Origin: CAMWXW01 sp051650105
GTDB taxonomy: Bacteria > Desulfobacterota > Desulfovibrionia > Desulfovibrionales > Desulfovibrionaceae
Reading direction: 5' to 3'
Length of the DNA stretch: 53,937 nt
Assembly (NCBI GenBank): GCA_051650105.1
Contig: JBOFIJ010000013.1
Location: 1 to 53,937, forward strand
The number at the start of each line of letters is the position of its first letter. The stretch's first letter is position 1. Of this stretch, positions 1-9,298 are shown piece after piece. The translations under genes were made by a program, and so were the position numbers. The notes below the pieces were generated by a model that made no database searches, was not told the DNA's origin, and worked only from the letters and a program-made list of their open reading frames with translations.

Positions 1-113
1 TCTTTAGAAGCTATTGTAGCATCTTCAAAAAATAATTCATAGAAATCGCCCATCCTAAAAAACAATAGGGCTTCTTTAGCTTGTTCTTTTAATAAAAAAT
101 ATTGCTCTAACAT
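1..113 (-). CDS. mutS: DNA mismatch repair protein MutS, N-terminal fragment (runs off the window)
   Basis: Only the first 37 codons are inside the window. Translating leftward from the ATG at 113-111 gives a peptide that starts MLEQYFLLKEQAKEALLFF and continues RMGDFYELFFEDA. This matches the start of the MutS mismatch-binding domain I, whose family signature is FxRMGDFYE-F-DDA. MutS recognises base mismatches and small loops, then recruits MutL. The gene lies 45 bp downstream of carA on the same strand, so the two may be cotranscribed. A degraded copy of this 5' end, with the start codon destroyed, sits at about 35811-35925. Identity is confident although the gene is truncated by the window edge. 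Confidence 0.9.
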   Translation of the reverse strand, partial: MLEQYFLLKEQAKEALLFFRMGDFYELFFEDATIASK

Positions 114-158
114 TGGGGTTATTTTTTACAACAACAAGTAATGTATTACTTTATATAT

Positions 159-1313
159 TTATACTTTCTTAAAAGACATTACTAAATCCTTATATTTGTG
201 AAATATCTTTTTTGCATCGTTTGGACCTGGTCCAGCTTCTGGATGCCCTTGAAATGTGATAAAACTTCTTCCTAAAAAACCCTGTATAGAGGTATCAAAG
301 AGAGATCGATACTGTATTTCCACCGCAGAGGGCAAACTTTCTTCTTCCACAACAAAGCAATGATTTTGGCTTGTTATATAAATTTCTTTTGTTTTTGTAT
401 CTTGGACAGGATGATTAGCACCATGATGACCAAATTTCATTTTCACTGTCTTAGCACCCAGAGCTAATGCAATAAGTTGGTGTCCAAGACAAATTCCCAA
501 TAAAGGTATTTCTTTTTCCAAAAAATACCTAATTTTTTCCAAAATATCCTCATATTTTGCAGGATCTCCAGAGCCATTGGATATACATATGCCGTCTGGC
601 TTTAATGCTAATACCTCCTCTATGGAAGCATTTTGTGAAACAAGCGTCACCTTAGCATTACTACCAACAAGATAACGCAATATATTATATTTTACACCAA
701 AATCATACACAACAATATGCATATCTTCGGATATACTTTGCGAAAATCTATTTTCCTCTAACGAAAAATCCCCCTCCTCCCATAAAGATAACGCTTTTTC
801 TTCTGATTCTTGTATCCATTTAATGTCAGCCATTCTGCATTCTTTTATCCATTTTTCTTTCGTTGTAACATCAATATCTTCAAAAGGGATGGCTATCTCT
901 TGTACTGTTGCCCGCAAAAATCCTTTTTCCCGAAGAAGTATTGTTAAATATCTTGTGTCCACTCCATAAAAAATTGGCGTCTTATTTTGCTCCATGAAAG
1001 ATCGCAACGACAGTGTTGCTCTATAATTCGATGGATGCTCATCTAATACACGAATAACAATAAATTCCACAGTAACATCATTTGATTCCCAATCGTTTGG
1101 ATTACATCCAACAGCACCAATATGGGGCATGGTAAATACTATAGCTTGCCCAGTATATGACATATCTGTGAGCATCTCCTGATAGCCCACTATAGATGTA
1201 TTAAATACCAACTCTGCATGCAAGGTACCAGTTATTCCCGTTGTTTTACCTTGCAAAATAGTACCATCTTCTAAAACTAACACAGCGTCTTTATCTACAG
1301 AATTATACAACAT
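159..1313 (-). CDS. carA: Carbamoyl-phosphate synthase small subunit (glutamine amidotransferase)
   Basis: CarA hydrolyses glutamine and passes ammonia to CarB, which makes carbamoyl phosphate for arginine and pyrimidine synthesis in the cytoplasm. The 384 residues fit the family length. The N-terminal small-chain domain covers about residues 8-140 and includes the GYQEMLTDMSYTGQ segment. A class I glutamine amidotransferase domain follows from about residue 198, with nucleophile Cys275 in GICLGHQ and His357/Glu359 in FQGHPEAGPGP. The start is preceded by AAGGGAT, 10-11 bases upstream. carB is not adjacent; mutS follows after 45 bp. The last roughly 190 bases of this gene and the spacer to mutS reappear as a rotted copy at 35811-36181. 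All catalytic residues are present, so this copy appears functional. Confidence 0.97.
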   Translation of the reverse strand: MLYNSVDKDAVLVLEDGTILQGKTTGITGTLHAELVFNTSIVGYQEMLTDMSYTGQAIVFTMPHIGAVGCNPNDWESNDVTVEFIVIRVLDEHPSNYRATLSLRSFMEQNKTPIFYGVDTRYLTILLREKGFLRATVQEIAIPFEDIDVTTKEKWIKECRMADIKWIQESEEKALSLWEEGDFSLEENRFSQSISEDMHIVVYDFGVKYNILRYLVGSNAKVTLVSQNASIEEVLALKPDGICISNGSGDPAKYEDILEKIRYFLEKEIPLLGICLGHQLIALALGAKTVKMKFGHHGANHPVQDTKTKEIYITSQNHCFVVEEESLPSAVEIQYRSLFDTSIQGFLGRSFITFQGHPEAGPGPNDAKKIFHKYKDLVMSFKKV

Positions 1314-1432
1314 AGTTAATACATCCCTTATTGTAAAATACCATTACCCAGCGAGTATACACATGTTTTATACATAAATAAAGTTAAAATACTTTTTTAT
1401 CTATATTTTTTTTCTCTCTCTAAGAAGAAAGA

Positions 1433-1461
1433 TTGACAATATTATCTAACAATGTTACCCT
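1433..1461 (+). promoter_or_regulatory. Predicted sigma-70 promoter for galE-rlmE
   Basis: A perfect TTGACA (1433-1438) is followed after 17 bases by TACCCT (1456-1461), 41 bases before the galE start. The site lies in the divergent 188-bp carA/galE intergenic region. Confidence 0.6.
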
Positions 1462-1501
1462 AGTTCTGTGCCTTATTAATAAAAACTGTTGAGGGAAATG
1501 T

Positions 1502-2494
1502 ATGAATGTTCTTGTTACAGGTGGTGCTGGATACATCGGAAGCCACACATGTTATGCCCTACAAAAAGCAGGATATACTCCCATTATCTTTGACGATCTC
1601 TCTACTGGCTTTGAAGACCTTGTACGCCCTTTTACCCTTGTAAAAGGCTCTTTGCATGATAAAGACCTTCTCCTACACACACTGAAACAATATGCCATCG
1701 ACTCCGTTATTCACTTTGCTGCTTTTATAGCTGTTGCAGAAAGTGTAGAGAATCCTCTTAAATATTATAGAAATAACGTAACTGGTGCCCTTTGTGTCTT
1801 TGAAGCTCTTCTTGAATCCTCAGTACAACATATTATTATTTCTAGTACAGCTTCTGTTTACGGAATACCAGAAACACTTGCTCCTGTTGATGAAAGTACT
1901 CCACTTGCGCCTATTAATCCATATGCTCACTCTAAACTAATGATGGAACAAATTTTACAAGATATGGCTCTTTCCTTTCCTCAAATTTCATATGCTATCT
2001 TACGATATTTTAATGCAGCTGGTGCAGACCCACAATTACGAACAGGACTTCGTAGTAAAACCCCTACCCATATTATCCCAAGACTCCTTATGGCTGCAAT
2101 GGGAAATATACCACATTTTTCTCTTTATGGCACAGATTACCCAACAAAAGATGGCACAGCCATAAGAGACTATATACATGTTTCAGATCTTGCACAAGCA
2201 CATGTACTGGCGCTACAATACCTGCAAAAAACAAAAGAAAATATTATTTGTAACCTTGGAACAGAACATGGCTTCTCAAATAAAGAACTTCTTACGATAG
2301 TAGAAGAAGTTACACAACAATCTATTCCACTTATTTATGAAGAAAGAAGACCTGGTGATCCACCCTGCCTTATTGCCGATGCTTCTAAAGCAAAAAGACT
2401 TCTTCATTGGCAACCCCACTATTCTGATATTCATTCTATCATTAAAACAGCTCTTCATTGGTATATAAAAGAATGTACAGAGAACCCTTCATGA
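1502..2494 (+). CDS. galE: UDP-glucose 4-epimerase
   Basis: GalE interconverts UDP-glucose and UDP-galactose using bound NAD, supplying galactose for LPS and other surface sugars. The 330 residues begin with the Rossmann motif TGGAGYIGSH (6-15). The SDR catalytic pair is visible as Tyr141 and Lys145 in YAHSK, preceded by SSTASVYG. The C-terminal half contains RYFNAAGADP and RDYIHVSDLAQAH, both typical of GalE. A GAGGG Shine-Dalgarno sequence precedes the ATG. The stop overlaps the next start as ATGA, so rlmE is translationally coupled. No other sugar-nucleotide genes are adjacent. UDP-glucuronate epimerase is a less likely alternative because the length and motifs fit GalE best. Confidence 0.95.
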   Translation: MNVLVTGGAGYIGSHTCYALQKAGYTPIIFDDLSTGFEDLVRPFTLVKGSLHDKDLLLHTLKQYAIDSVIHFAAFIAVAESVENPLKYYRNNVTGALCVFEALLESSVQHIIISSTASVYGIPETLAPVDESTPLAPINPYAHSKLMMEQILQDMALSFPQISYAILRYFNAAGADPQLRTGLRSKTPTHIIPRLLMAAMGNIPHFSLYGTDYPTKDGTAIRDYIHVSDLAQAHVLALQYLQKTKENIICNLGTEHGFSNKELLTIVEEVTQQSIPLIYEERRPGDPPCLIADASKAKRLLHWQPHYSDIHSIIKTALHWYIKECTENPS

Positions 2495-3081
2495 AACCAT
2501 ATGTAGATTATTATAATCGTTTGGCAAAAAAAGAACACTATCCCGCTAGATCTGCTTATAAATTACACGAAATTGACGAAAAATTTTCTGTATTTAAAAA
2601 CGTTACTACAATACTTGATTTAGGAGCTTCTCCTGGTTCTTGGAGCCTTGTTGCACACGAGAAAACACCTCCTCATTGTAAAATAATATCGTGTGATATA
2701 AAAGAGCTTGAAATTTGTCATGAAAAAATTACCTTTTTTAAAGAAAATGTCTTTTCTAGGTCAAATACATTCAATATGCTATTGTCCTCCATCGCGCCTT
2801 TTGATCTTATTATGAGCGATATGGCTCCTAATACCACAGGCAGTAAAGTAACGGATGCAGCTGCATCCTTAGCCCTATGTGAAGAAGCTTTATGGATAAC
2901 AGATGATTTCCTTGCTCCTCATGGAACCTTTATCACAAAAATATTTATGGGCGGTGATATACAATCTTTTCATACCCTTCTTAAAGAACGATTCAATAAA
3001 GTTAAAATGTATAAACCAAAAAGTTCTAGAAAAAAAAGCAAAGAAATTTTTTATATCGCCATGCAAAGAAAATCTTTTTAA
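2491..3081 (+). CDS. rlmE: 23S rRNA (uridine-2'-O-)-methyltransferase RlmE (FtsJ/RrmJ)
   Basis: RlmE methylates the 2'-hydroxyl of the universally conserved uridine in the A loop of 23S rRNA (U2552 in E. coli), a late step in large-subunit assembly. The protein is 196 residues when started at the ATG at 2491, which overlaps the galE stop as ATGA. The longer frame from 2458 lacks a ribosome binding site and adds residues the family does not have. The SAM-binding motif LDLGASPGSWS is at about residues 42-52. The catalytic K-D-K-E set is Lys24, Asp110 (SDMAPNTTG), Lys150 (FITKIFMGGD) and Glu185. It is the second gene of the galE operon and is followed by a 646-bp desert. Confidence 0.95.
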   Translation: MKPYVDYYNRLAKKEHYPARSAYKLHEIDEKFSVFKNVTTILDLGASPGSWSLVAHEKTPPHCKIISCDIKELEICHEKITFFKENVFSRSNTFNMLLSSIAPFDLIMSDMAPNTTGSKVTDAAASLALCEEALWITDDFLAPHGTFITKIFMGGDIQSFHTLLKERFNKVKMYKPKSSRKKSKEIFYIAMQRKSF

Positions 3082-3727
3082 CAACAAGTTTATGATACAC
3101 AATAATTTTTCTATTCTTCACAAAAAAGATACTTTTACCATATTCCTATACAGGAAAAGAAAATAATACTTTAAAAATATCAGTACCAAGGAAATATATT
3201 ACAAAACAAGGATATAATAACATCCTTCCATCACATATATTGTTTTCTATATATATTTCTCTTTCTTAAACTTAAACATCACATAATATTAGCAATCTAC
3301 CTATGATGAATTCATAAATGCATACCATATATTATCCATTTTATAAAAATAACGTATATTATAACAATACTATACAATCCTCTCATACTCCTCACAAAAT
3401 TTTTTAAAGATTATGTGTGGCTAGTGTTATATAATTCTTTCATATTCTTAAAATCGCAAAAGACAGTCAGATACATCGTACAGATTTCAAAAAATGTTTC
3501 CTCTCTCTTTTACTCTGTAACACACTATAAACAATTTTTTTCCTGCACTCACAATCTCAAAGAATTTTGTTTTTTCTACTTTAGTAAAATTAATACAAAT
3601 AACGTTAGATATCCCAAAAACCACAGTGTAAGAACGTTCCATTGTTATATAAAATAACTACTTCATCCAATACAATACTTTTATAGCTTTTCACTAATCA
3701 TTAAAGAACCTATAGATATGATTTTTA
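3082..3727. other. 646-bp AT-rich gene desert between rlmE and lon
   Basis: This stretch separates the converging rlmE and lon genes. It is visibly more AT-rich than its neighbours. I see no Shine-Dalgarno-led reading frame, no RNA gene and no clear terminator hairpin. An 80-codon open frame at 3415-3657 has no ribosome binding site and a random-looking composition, so I do not call it a gene. It is most likely eroded former coding DNA with no recognisable remnant. Confidence 0.6.
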
Positions 3728-6199
3728 TTATTGTCTTGAGATTACTGATGAATTTTCACCTCTTCCCTTTTTTTTGCGTATCACTGTATGTAATGGTTGA
3801 GTACTACTTCTCCCACTGAAGATATCTTTTCCAGTTGTTAATAATGCTTGAGGCAACAATTCATCTATGTGTTCAATGGGAATAACAACTATTTCTGAAA
3901 GAAGATCCTGTGGTATGTCTACCAAATCTTTTTCATTATCCTTTGGAATAAAAACTGTTTTTATATTGCCTCTTTGTGCTGCAAAAAGTTTTTCTCTTAA
4001 GCCACCTATTGGAAGTACTCTACCCCGTAATGATATTTCTCCAGTCATTGCAATATCATCTCTTACAGGAATACCAAGTAACGCTGATACCAATGCCGTT
4101 GTCAACGTGACTCCCGCTGAAGGGCCATCTTTAGGGGTTGCTCCCTCTGGAACGTGTATATGTATATCTAAATCCTTATGAAAATCTTTTCTCAAATCAA
4201 ATGTTTCTGATCTAGAACGAACGTATGATAATGCTGCCTTGGCAGATTCTGTCATTACCTCACCCAATTTTCCAGTTATCTCTACTCTTCCGGTTCCATG
4301 CATTAAGGCTGTTTCCACAACTAAAAGCTCTCCCCCAAGCTCCGTATATGCTAAGCCAGTACATACCCCTATTTGTGGTTGCTCTTCTTTTTCTCCATAT
4401 CTATACTTTTTAACACCCAAATATGTACTGATATTATGCATTGTTATATGTACCATTTTAGAGGTATCACCAGAAGAAACTATCTCCATGGCAACTTTTC
4501 TACAAATAGTAGCTATTTCTCTTTCTAAATTACGAACACCAGCTTCTTTTGTATAAGAACGAATTATTTCTGTTATAGCATTATCAGATATCTTCACATT
4601 CTCTTGTGTTATTCCATGCATTTCTCGCTGTCTTGGCAGAATAAAATCCCTAATAATACATTTTTTTTCATTCTCAAGATAACCTGAAAGTTGAATAATC
4701 TCCATTCTATCTCGAAGTGGATGAGGAATTGTATGTAAACTATTAGCTGTTGTTACAAAAAACACGTCTGATAGATCATAATCTAAATCTAAATAATGGT
4801 CATTAAATGCCATATTTTGTTCCGGATCCAACACTTCCAATAATGCTGCAGAAGGATCCCCTCTAAAATCCGTACTCATCTTATCTATTTCGTCAAGACA
4901 AATTAATGGATTATTAGAATTTACCTTTTTTAAAGATTGAATAATTTTTCCTGGCAATGCCCCAACATATGTTCTGCGATGACCACGAATCTCTGATTCA
5001 TCTCGTACACCACCTAACGCTATCCTTACAAATTCTCTCCCCGTCGCTTCTGCCACAGAACGAGCCAAAGATGTCTTACCTACACCAGGAGGCCCTACAA
5101 AACATAAAATAGGCCCCTTCAATTTGTTCACCAACTTCTGTACCGCTAAAAATTCAAGAATACGCTCTTTTGTTTTTTCTAAACCATAATGTTTCGCATT
5201 AAGAAGAGATTCTGCCTTTTTTAAATCTATACCTATCTCTTTATATTCTTGCCATGGAAGATCTAAAATCCAATCTAAATAATTTCTTATTACCGTATAT
5301 TCCGCAGATGATGACGACATTTGCCGTAATCTCTTTAATTCCTTTTCTGCTTTTTCTTTTGCTTCCAATGAAAGTTTTTTTGTCTTAATCAATTTTTCTA
5401 ATTCATCTAACTCAGAATGAAGATCATCATCTTTACCCATTTCTTTTTGTATTGCTTTTATTTGCTCATTTAAATAATACTCTCTCTGATTTTTCTCCAT
5501 TTGATGTTTAACACGGCGCTTAATACTTTTTTCCATAGAAGTTACACTAATTTCTGAGGAAAGAAGTTCATATACCTTCTCTAAACGTTTTAATGGATCT
5601 AATGTTTCTAATATAACCTGTTTTTTTGTATGTTCTAATCTAATATTAGGCATAATTGCATCTGCTAATTGACCAGGGTGAACAATTGAGGTTAATTTAC
5701 AAAATTGATAATCTGGAGATAATTTCTTGTTCTGTTTTGAATATTCTTCTATTGCATCATGAGTAATGTGAACAAGTGCCTGCGACTTTTCCTCACTTAT
5801 TTCATAATCTTCCAATAGGGTTACCATAGACATAGAAAATTCTAAACCATTTTTTGTCTCTACAGTAAGCTTAGTCCATTTGGCTCTTTGTAAACCCTCA
5901 AATAAAACTTTTATTGTTCCATCTGGCATACGCAACGTCTGTAGTATATTAGCAACTGTGCCTATTGAGTATAAATTCTCTTCCTCTAGTTTTTCAATCG
6001 AAGAATCTTTCTGAGTAACAAGAAAAACCTTCTTCTCATATTTCTCACAAGCCCCTTCAATTGCTTGAATTGAAGCTTCCCTGCCAACATATAGAGGAAC
6101 AATGGTTTTGGGGAACATTACTACTTCCCTTAATGACATCAAAGGCAATAACAAACCTTTATCATTTTGTGCATCAGTAAAATCCCATGTTCCAATCAT
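3728..6199 (-). CDS. lon: ATP-dependent protease Lon (La)
   Basis: Lon is a homo-oligomeric cytoplasmic AAA+ serine protease that degrades misfolded and short-lived regulatory proteins. With the start at ATG 6199-6197 it is 823 residues. AAGGAG lies directly upstream and would fall inside the coding sequence of the longer GTG-initiated frame from 6220, so the shorter start is preferred. The N-terminal substrate domain begins LLLPLMSLREVVMFP, with a coiled-coil region around 230-295. Walker A GPPGVGKT is at 369-376 and Walker B is LICLDEIDK. The proteolytic dyad is Ser694 (DGPSAG) and Lys737 (LREKLFA). It is the last gene of clpP-clpX-lon, 26 bp after clpX. Confidence 0.97.
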   Translation of the reverse strand: MIGTWDFTDAQNDKGLLLPLMSLREVVMFPKTIVPLYVGREASIQAIEGACEKYEKKVFLVTQKDSSIEKLEEENLYSIGTVANILQTLRMPDGTIKVLFEGLQRAKWTKLTVETKNGLEFSMSMVTLLEDYEISEEKSQALVHITHDAIEEYSKQNKKLSPDYQFCKLTSIVHPGQLADAIMPNIRLEHTKKQVILETLDPLKRLEKVYELLSSEISVTSMEKSIKRRVKHQMEKNQREYYLNEQIKAIQKEMGKDDDLHSELDELEKLIKTKKLSLEAKEKAEKELKRLRQMSSSSAEYTVIRNYLDWILDLPWQEYKEIGIDLKKAESLLNAKHYGLEKTKERILEFLAVQKLVNKLKGPILCFVGPPGVGKTSLARSVAEATGREFVRIALGGVRDESEIRGHRRTYVGALPGKIIQSLKKVNSNNPLICLDEIDKMSTDFRGDPSAALLEVLDPEQNMAFNDHYLDLDYDLSDVFFVTTANSLHTIPHPLRDRMEIIQLSGYLENEKKCIIRDFILPRQREMHGITQENVKISDNAITEIIRSYTKEAGVRNLEREIATICRKVAMEIVSSGDTSKMVHITMHNISTYLGVKKYRYGEKEEQPQIGVCTGLAYTELGGELLVVETALMHGTGRVEITGKLGEVMTESAKAALSYVRSRSETFDLRKDFHKDLDIHIHVPEGATPKDGPSAGVTLTTALVSALLGIPVRDDIAMTGEISLRGRVLPIGGLREKLFAAQRGNIKTVFIPKDNEKDLVDIPQDLLSEIVVIPIEHIDELLPQALLTTGKDIFSGRSSTQPLHTVIRKKKGRGENSSVISRQ

Positions 6200-6205
6200 T
6201 AGCTT

Positions 6206-6211
6206 CTCCTT
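6206..6211 (-). promoter_or_regulatory. Shine-Dalgarno sequence that fixes the lon start
   Basis: AAGGAG on the minus strand ends six bases before the ATG at 6199. It lies inside the longer GTG-initiated frame, which argues that translation begins at the ATG. Confidence 0.75.
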
Positions 6212-6225
6212 AAAGATCACTTCTA

Positions 6226-7449
6226 TTACTTATATTTAAGAATAGGTTCACTTTTCCCATTTATTACATCTTCATTTACAATACAGTGTGTCACATCACT
6301 CATTGAGGGCAGTGTATACATAACATCCATCATTGAATTTTCAATAACATTTCTTAAACCTCGTGCCCCTGTTTTCCGTAATATTGCTTTATCTGCAATA
6401 ACTTTTAAAGCACCCTCTGTGAATTCCAATTCCACTCCCCCCAATTTAAAAAGATACTGATATTGCTTTATCAGAGCATTCTTAGGCTCTGTTAAAACAC
6501 GCATCAAATCCTCTACTGTTAGCTCATCGGCATATGTTAAAATAGGTATACGCCCAACAAACTCTGGAATAAGTCCAAAACGAGTTAAATCTTCAGGGCT
6601 CACTTGTGCTAAAAGTTCCCCAACTTTTTTTTCTGAATGCTTTTTTATACTACCACCAAAACCAATTGTGTTACCGCCTAAACGTTTTTCAATTATTGCA
6701 TCTAAACCAACAAATGCACCTCCAAAAATAAACAAAATATTCGTCGTATCTAATTTAATATATTCCTGATTTGGATGTTTTCTTCCACCTTTTGGAGGAA
6801 TATTTGCCACAGTGCCTTCCACTATTTTCAATAAAGCTTGCTGGACACCTTCACCAGAAACATCTCTTGTTATGGAAGCACTTTCTCCTTTTCTTGCAAT
6901 TTTATCTATTTCGTCAACATAAATTATTCCACGTGCAGCTAAATCCAAATTAAAATTAGCATTTTGCACCAAAGCAAGAAGAATATTTTCCACATCTTCT
7001 CCAACATAACCAGCTTCTGTTAACGATGTAGCATCTGCTATAGCAAAAGGAACGCTTAAAAGATGCGCAAGCGTTCTTGCCATCAGTGTCTTCCCACTTC
7101 CTGATGGTCCCATGAGGAGAATATTGCTCTTTTCAATTTCTATATTTTCTTGCTCTGATATATGAGAGAAAAATACCCTTTTATAATGATTATAAACAGC
7201 AACAGCTAACGATTTTTTTGCACGTTCCTGTCCTATAACATATTCATCTAGTTTCCCTTTAATAATTTGAGGAACAGGAAGCATAACCTCATTCGCAGCA
7301 GAAAAACGCTCTAACTCCTTTTCTTCCAAAACCTGATTACACACGCGTATACAACTCTCACATATACTAACAGCCGCACCTGTTACTATATGAGAAACTT
7401 CATCTTGTGCTTTCCCACAAAATGCACAAGACACAGTAACTTCTGTCAT
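6226..7449 (-). CDS. clpX: ATP-dependent Clp protease, ATP-binding subunit ClpX
   Basis: ClpX is the AAA+ unfoldase that recognises tagged or specific substrates and threads them into ClpP. The 407 residues start with a four-cysteine zinc-binding domain (Cys8, Cys11, Cys30, Cys33) used for dimerisation and adaptor or substrate binding. Walker A GPSGSGKT is at 114-121, followed by the pore loop GYVGED and Walker B IIYVDEIDKI. The IGF loop that docks on ClpP is present in NTIGFGG. The arginine-rich GARGLRNVIE sensor region is near the C-terminus. It lies 20 bp after clpP and 26 bp before lon on the same strand. All functional motifs are intact. Confidence 0.98.
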   Translation of the reverse strand: MTEVTVSCAFCGKAQDEVSHIVTGAAVSICESCIRVCNQVLEEKELERFSAANEVMLPVPQIIKGKLDEYVIGQERAKKSLAVAVYNHYKRVFFSHISEQENIEIEKSNILLMGPSGSGKTLMARTLAHLLSVPFAIADATSLTEAGYVGEDVENILLALVQNANFNLDLAARGIIYVDEIDKIARKGESASITRDVSGEGVQQALLKIVEGTVANIPPKGGRKHPNQEYIKLDTTNILFIFGGAFVGLDAIIEKRLGGNTIGFGGSIKKHSEKKVGELLAQVSPEDLTRFGLIPEFVGRIPILTYADELTVEDLMRVLTEPKNALIKQYQYLFKLGGVELEFTEGALKVIADKAILRKTGARGLRNVIENSMMDVMYTLPSMSDVTHCIVNEDVINGKSEPILKYK

Positions 7450-7469
7450 TTTACACTCCTTTTATGGTA

Positions 7470-8078
7470 TTACGATTTTTTTGTAAGAGAAATATCCTTT
7501 CTGGAATATAAAACAGTATCAACAAGACCATATTTCTTTGCCTCCTCGGCACTCATAAAATTATCTCGTTCTGTATCTGCAGTAATTTTCTTCACACTTT
7601 GCCCAGTATTTTTTGCAAGCATCGTGTTGAGATCTTTTTTCATACGCAAAATTTCATTTGCATGAATTTCTATATCCGTAGCTTGCCCTCTAAAACCAGC
7701 TGATGGTTGATGAATCATTATTCTACTATTTGGCAAAGCATAACGCTTACCTTTCTCACCCGCTGCAAGAAGAAAAGCACCCATACTTGCTGCCTGCCCC
7801 ATACATAGTGTGGAGACAGGAGAAGAGATATATTGCATTGTATCATAAATTGCCATTCCAGCTGTTACTGAACCACCAGGAGAATTAATGTAAAGAAAAA
7901 TATCCTTTTCTGGATTTTCTGATTCTAAAAATAATAATTGAGCACACAATAGAGACGCTACATAGTCATCCACTTGTGTTCCAAGAATAATAATTCTATC
8001 CTTCAATAAACGAGAATATATGTCGTATGCTCGTTCAGAACGTCCTGTTGTTTCCACAACCATAGGGATACTTGGCAT
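7470..8078 (-). CDS. clpP: ATP-dependent Clp protease proteolytic subunit ClpP
   Basis: ClpP forms the tetradecameric serine protease chamber used by ClpX. The 202 residues start MPSIPMVVETTGRSERAYDI, a typical ClpP beginning with a short propeptide. The triad is visible: Ser98 in GQAASMGAFLL, His123 in IMIHQPSAG and Asp172 in TERDNFMS. CGGAG precedes the ATG by seven bases. It is the first gene of clpP-clpX-lon. Trigger factor (tig), often directly upstream of clpP in proteobacteria, is absent here. Instead a divergently transcribed exchanger gene lies beyond a 224-bp spacer that must contain the operon promoter, which I could not place with confidence. Confidence 0.98.
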   Translation of the reverse strand: MPSIPMVVETTGRSERAYDIYSRLLKDRIIILGTQVDDYVASLLCAQLLFLESENPEKDIFLYINSPGGSVTAGMAIYDTMQYISSPVSTLCMGQAASMGAFLLAAGEKGKRYALPNSRIMIHQPSAGFRGQATDIEIHANEILRMKKDLNTMLAKNTGQSVKKITADTERDNFMSAEEAKKYGLVDTVLYSRKDISLTKKS

Positions 8079-8302
8079 GTTTTTCTCCGATCAAATAATT
8101 TTCCCCATGGTAGCATTTATTTATATAAAATACAAGAAAAAGAATTACAAAACAACATGACTTCTCACTGACTAAACACAGTATCTCTTCACTCTGCTAT
8201 ATAGTTCACAACAGACAAACACGTCCCATATAAAATTACTTTACTTTTTTATCTTTTACATGTAGACTCGCTTAGCACTCGCGATTCATAGGAACATCCA
8301 TT

Positions 8303-9289
8303 ATGGAATTAGTAATTGATCTGATTAGTATCGTCTTGGGTCTGTATTTTCTTGTTTGGAGTGCTGACAAATTCGTTATTGGATCTGTCGCCACCGCCAC
8401 GTTATTACAACTGCATCCTCTTATTATTGGTATGGTTGTTATTGGTTTTGGAACGTCTATGCCAGAACTTCTTGTTTCTATTATAGCAATGACAAATAAT
8501 TCTTCTGGCATCTCCTTTGGAAATGTACTTGGTTCCAATATAACAAATATTACTCTTGCTTTCCCCATTCCAGCCCTCTTTTATCCTGTTCTAATCGATA
8601 AGAAAATACTTTCAAAAGAATTTCCCTTTCTCCTTATTATTTCGTGCCTATCTCTGCTATTTCTTTGGAACTTAGTATTTTCTAGAATGGATGCCTTTAT
8701 TTTTCTTATTATTTTTATTTTCTTTATTGCTCAATCGTTTTATGGCGCTAAGCAAAATCCTCCTTCCATAAAAAATGATATCCCTCAAGGTATTCCAAAT
8801 ACACCAATGAAAGCGTTATTATACCTTGTTGGAGGCCTATTACTTCTTATTATTAGTTCCCGAATTCTTATTTTTGGTGCTGTTGGTCTTGCGGAACTAT
8901 TTGGTATTAGTGAATTAATTATTGGGCTCACCATTGTTGCAATTGGTACCTCTTTACCTGAACTTGTCTCCTCATATATTGCTATAAAAAAAGGAGAGCT
9001 GAATTTAGCCATTGGGAATGTACTTGGCTCTAATTTATTTAATATCTTACTTGTTCTTGGTATAACAGGAATTATCTCTCCCACAAACGTAGATCACGTC
9101 ATTGTATACAGAGATATAATTGCTATGGTGGCTTTCACATTCTTATTTTATTTCCTTGTATTATTTAATAAAGGACGCCTAACAAAGATTGGTGCGCTTG
9201 TTCTTATATTGTGCTATATCTTCTATATAATTTCACTCATTCTTTTTGAAATAACCCCACACATATTCTCTTCTTTCTTATTGACCTAA
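8303..9289 (+). CDS. Calcium/sodium antiporter of the CaCA family (YrbG-like)
   Basis: The product is a 328-residue inner-membrane protein with about ten hydrophobic segments. The two alpha-repeats that define the Ca2+:cation antiporter family are obvious. The first is GFGTSMPELLVS, at about residues 50-61, followed by GNVLGSNITNI. The second is AIGTSLPELVSS, followed by GNVLGSNLFNILLVLG. These inverted repeats carry the acidic ion-binding residues. It probably exports Ca2+ or a similar cation using Na+ or H+. It stands alone, converging on glnS with only 9 bp between the stops. Family assignment is firm, but ion specificity cannot be read from sequence. Its ribosome binding site is weak. Confidence 0.9.
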   Translation: MELVIDLISIVLGLYFLVWSADKFVIGSVATATLLQLHPLIIGMVVIGFGTSMPELLVSIIAMTNNSSGISFGNVLGSNITNITLAFPIPALFYPVLIDKKILSKEFPFLLIISCLSLLFLWNLVFSRMDAFIFLIIFIFFIAQSFYGAKQNPPSIKNDIPQGIPNTPMKALLYLVGGLLLLIISSRILIFGAVGLAELFGISELIIGLTIVAIGTSLPELVSSYIAIKKGELNLAIGNVLGSNLFNILLVLGITGIISPTNVDHVIVYRDIIAMVAFTFLFYFLVLFNKGRLTKIGALVLILCYIFYIISLILFEITPHIFSSFLLT

Positions 9290-9298
9290 ATGTAATAA

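Noticed and set aside
3415..3657. 80-codon open frame in the rlmE-lon gap
   Set aside because: No ribosome binding site, random-looking composition, and no protein-like motif.
6771..6953. Open frames antisense to clpX, lon, lnt, glnS and other large genes
   Set aside because: These are antisense shadows of well-supported genes, without ribosome binding sites.
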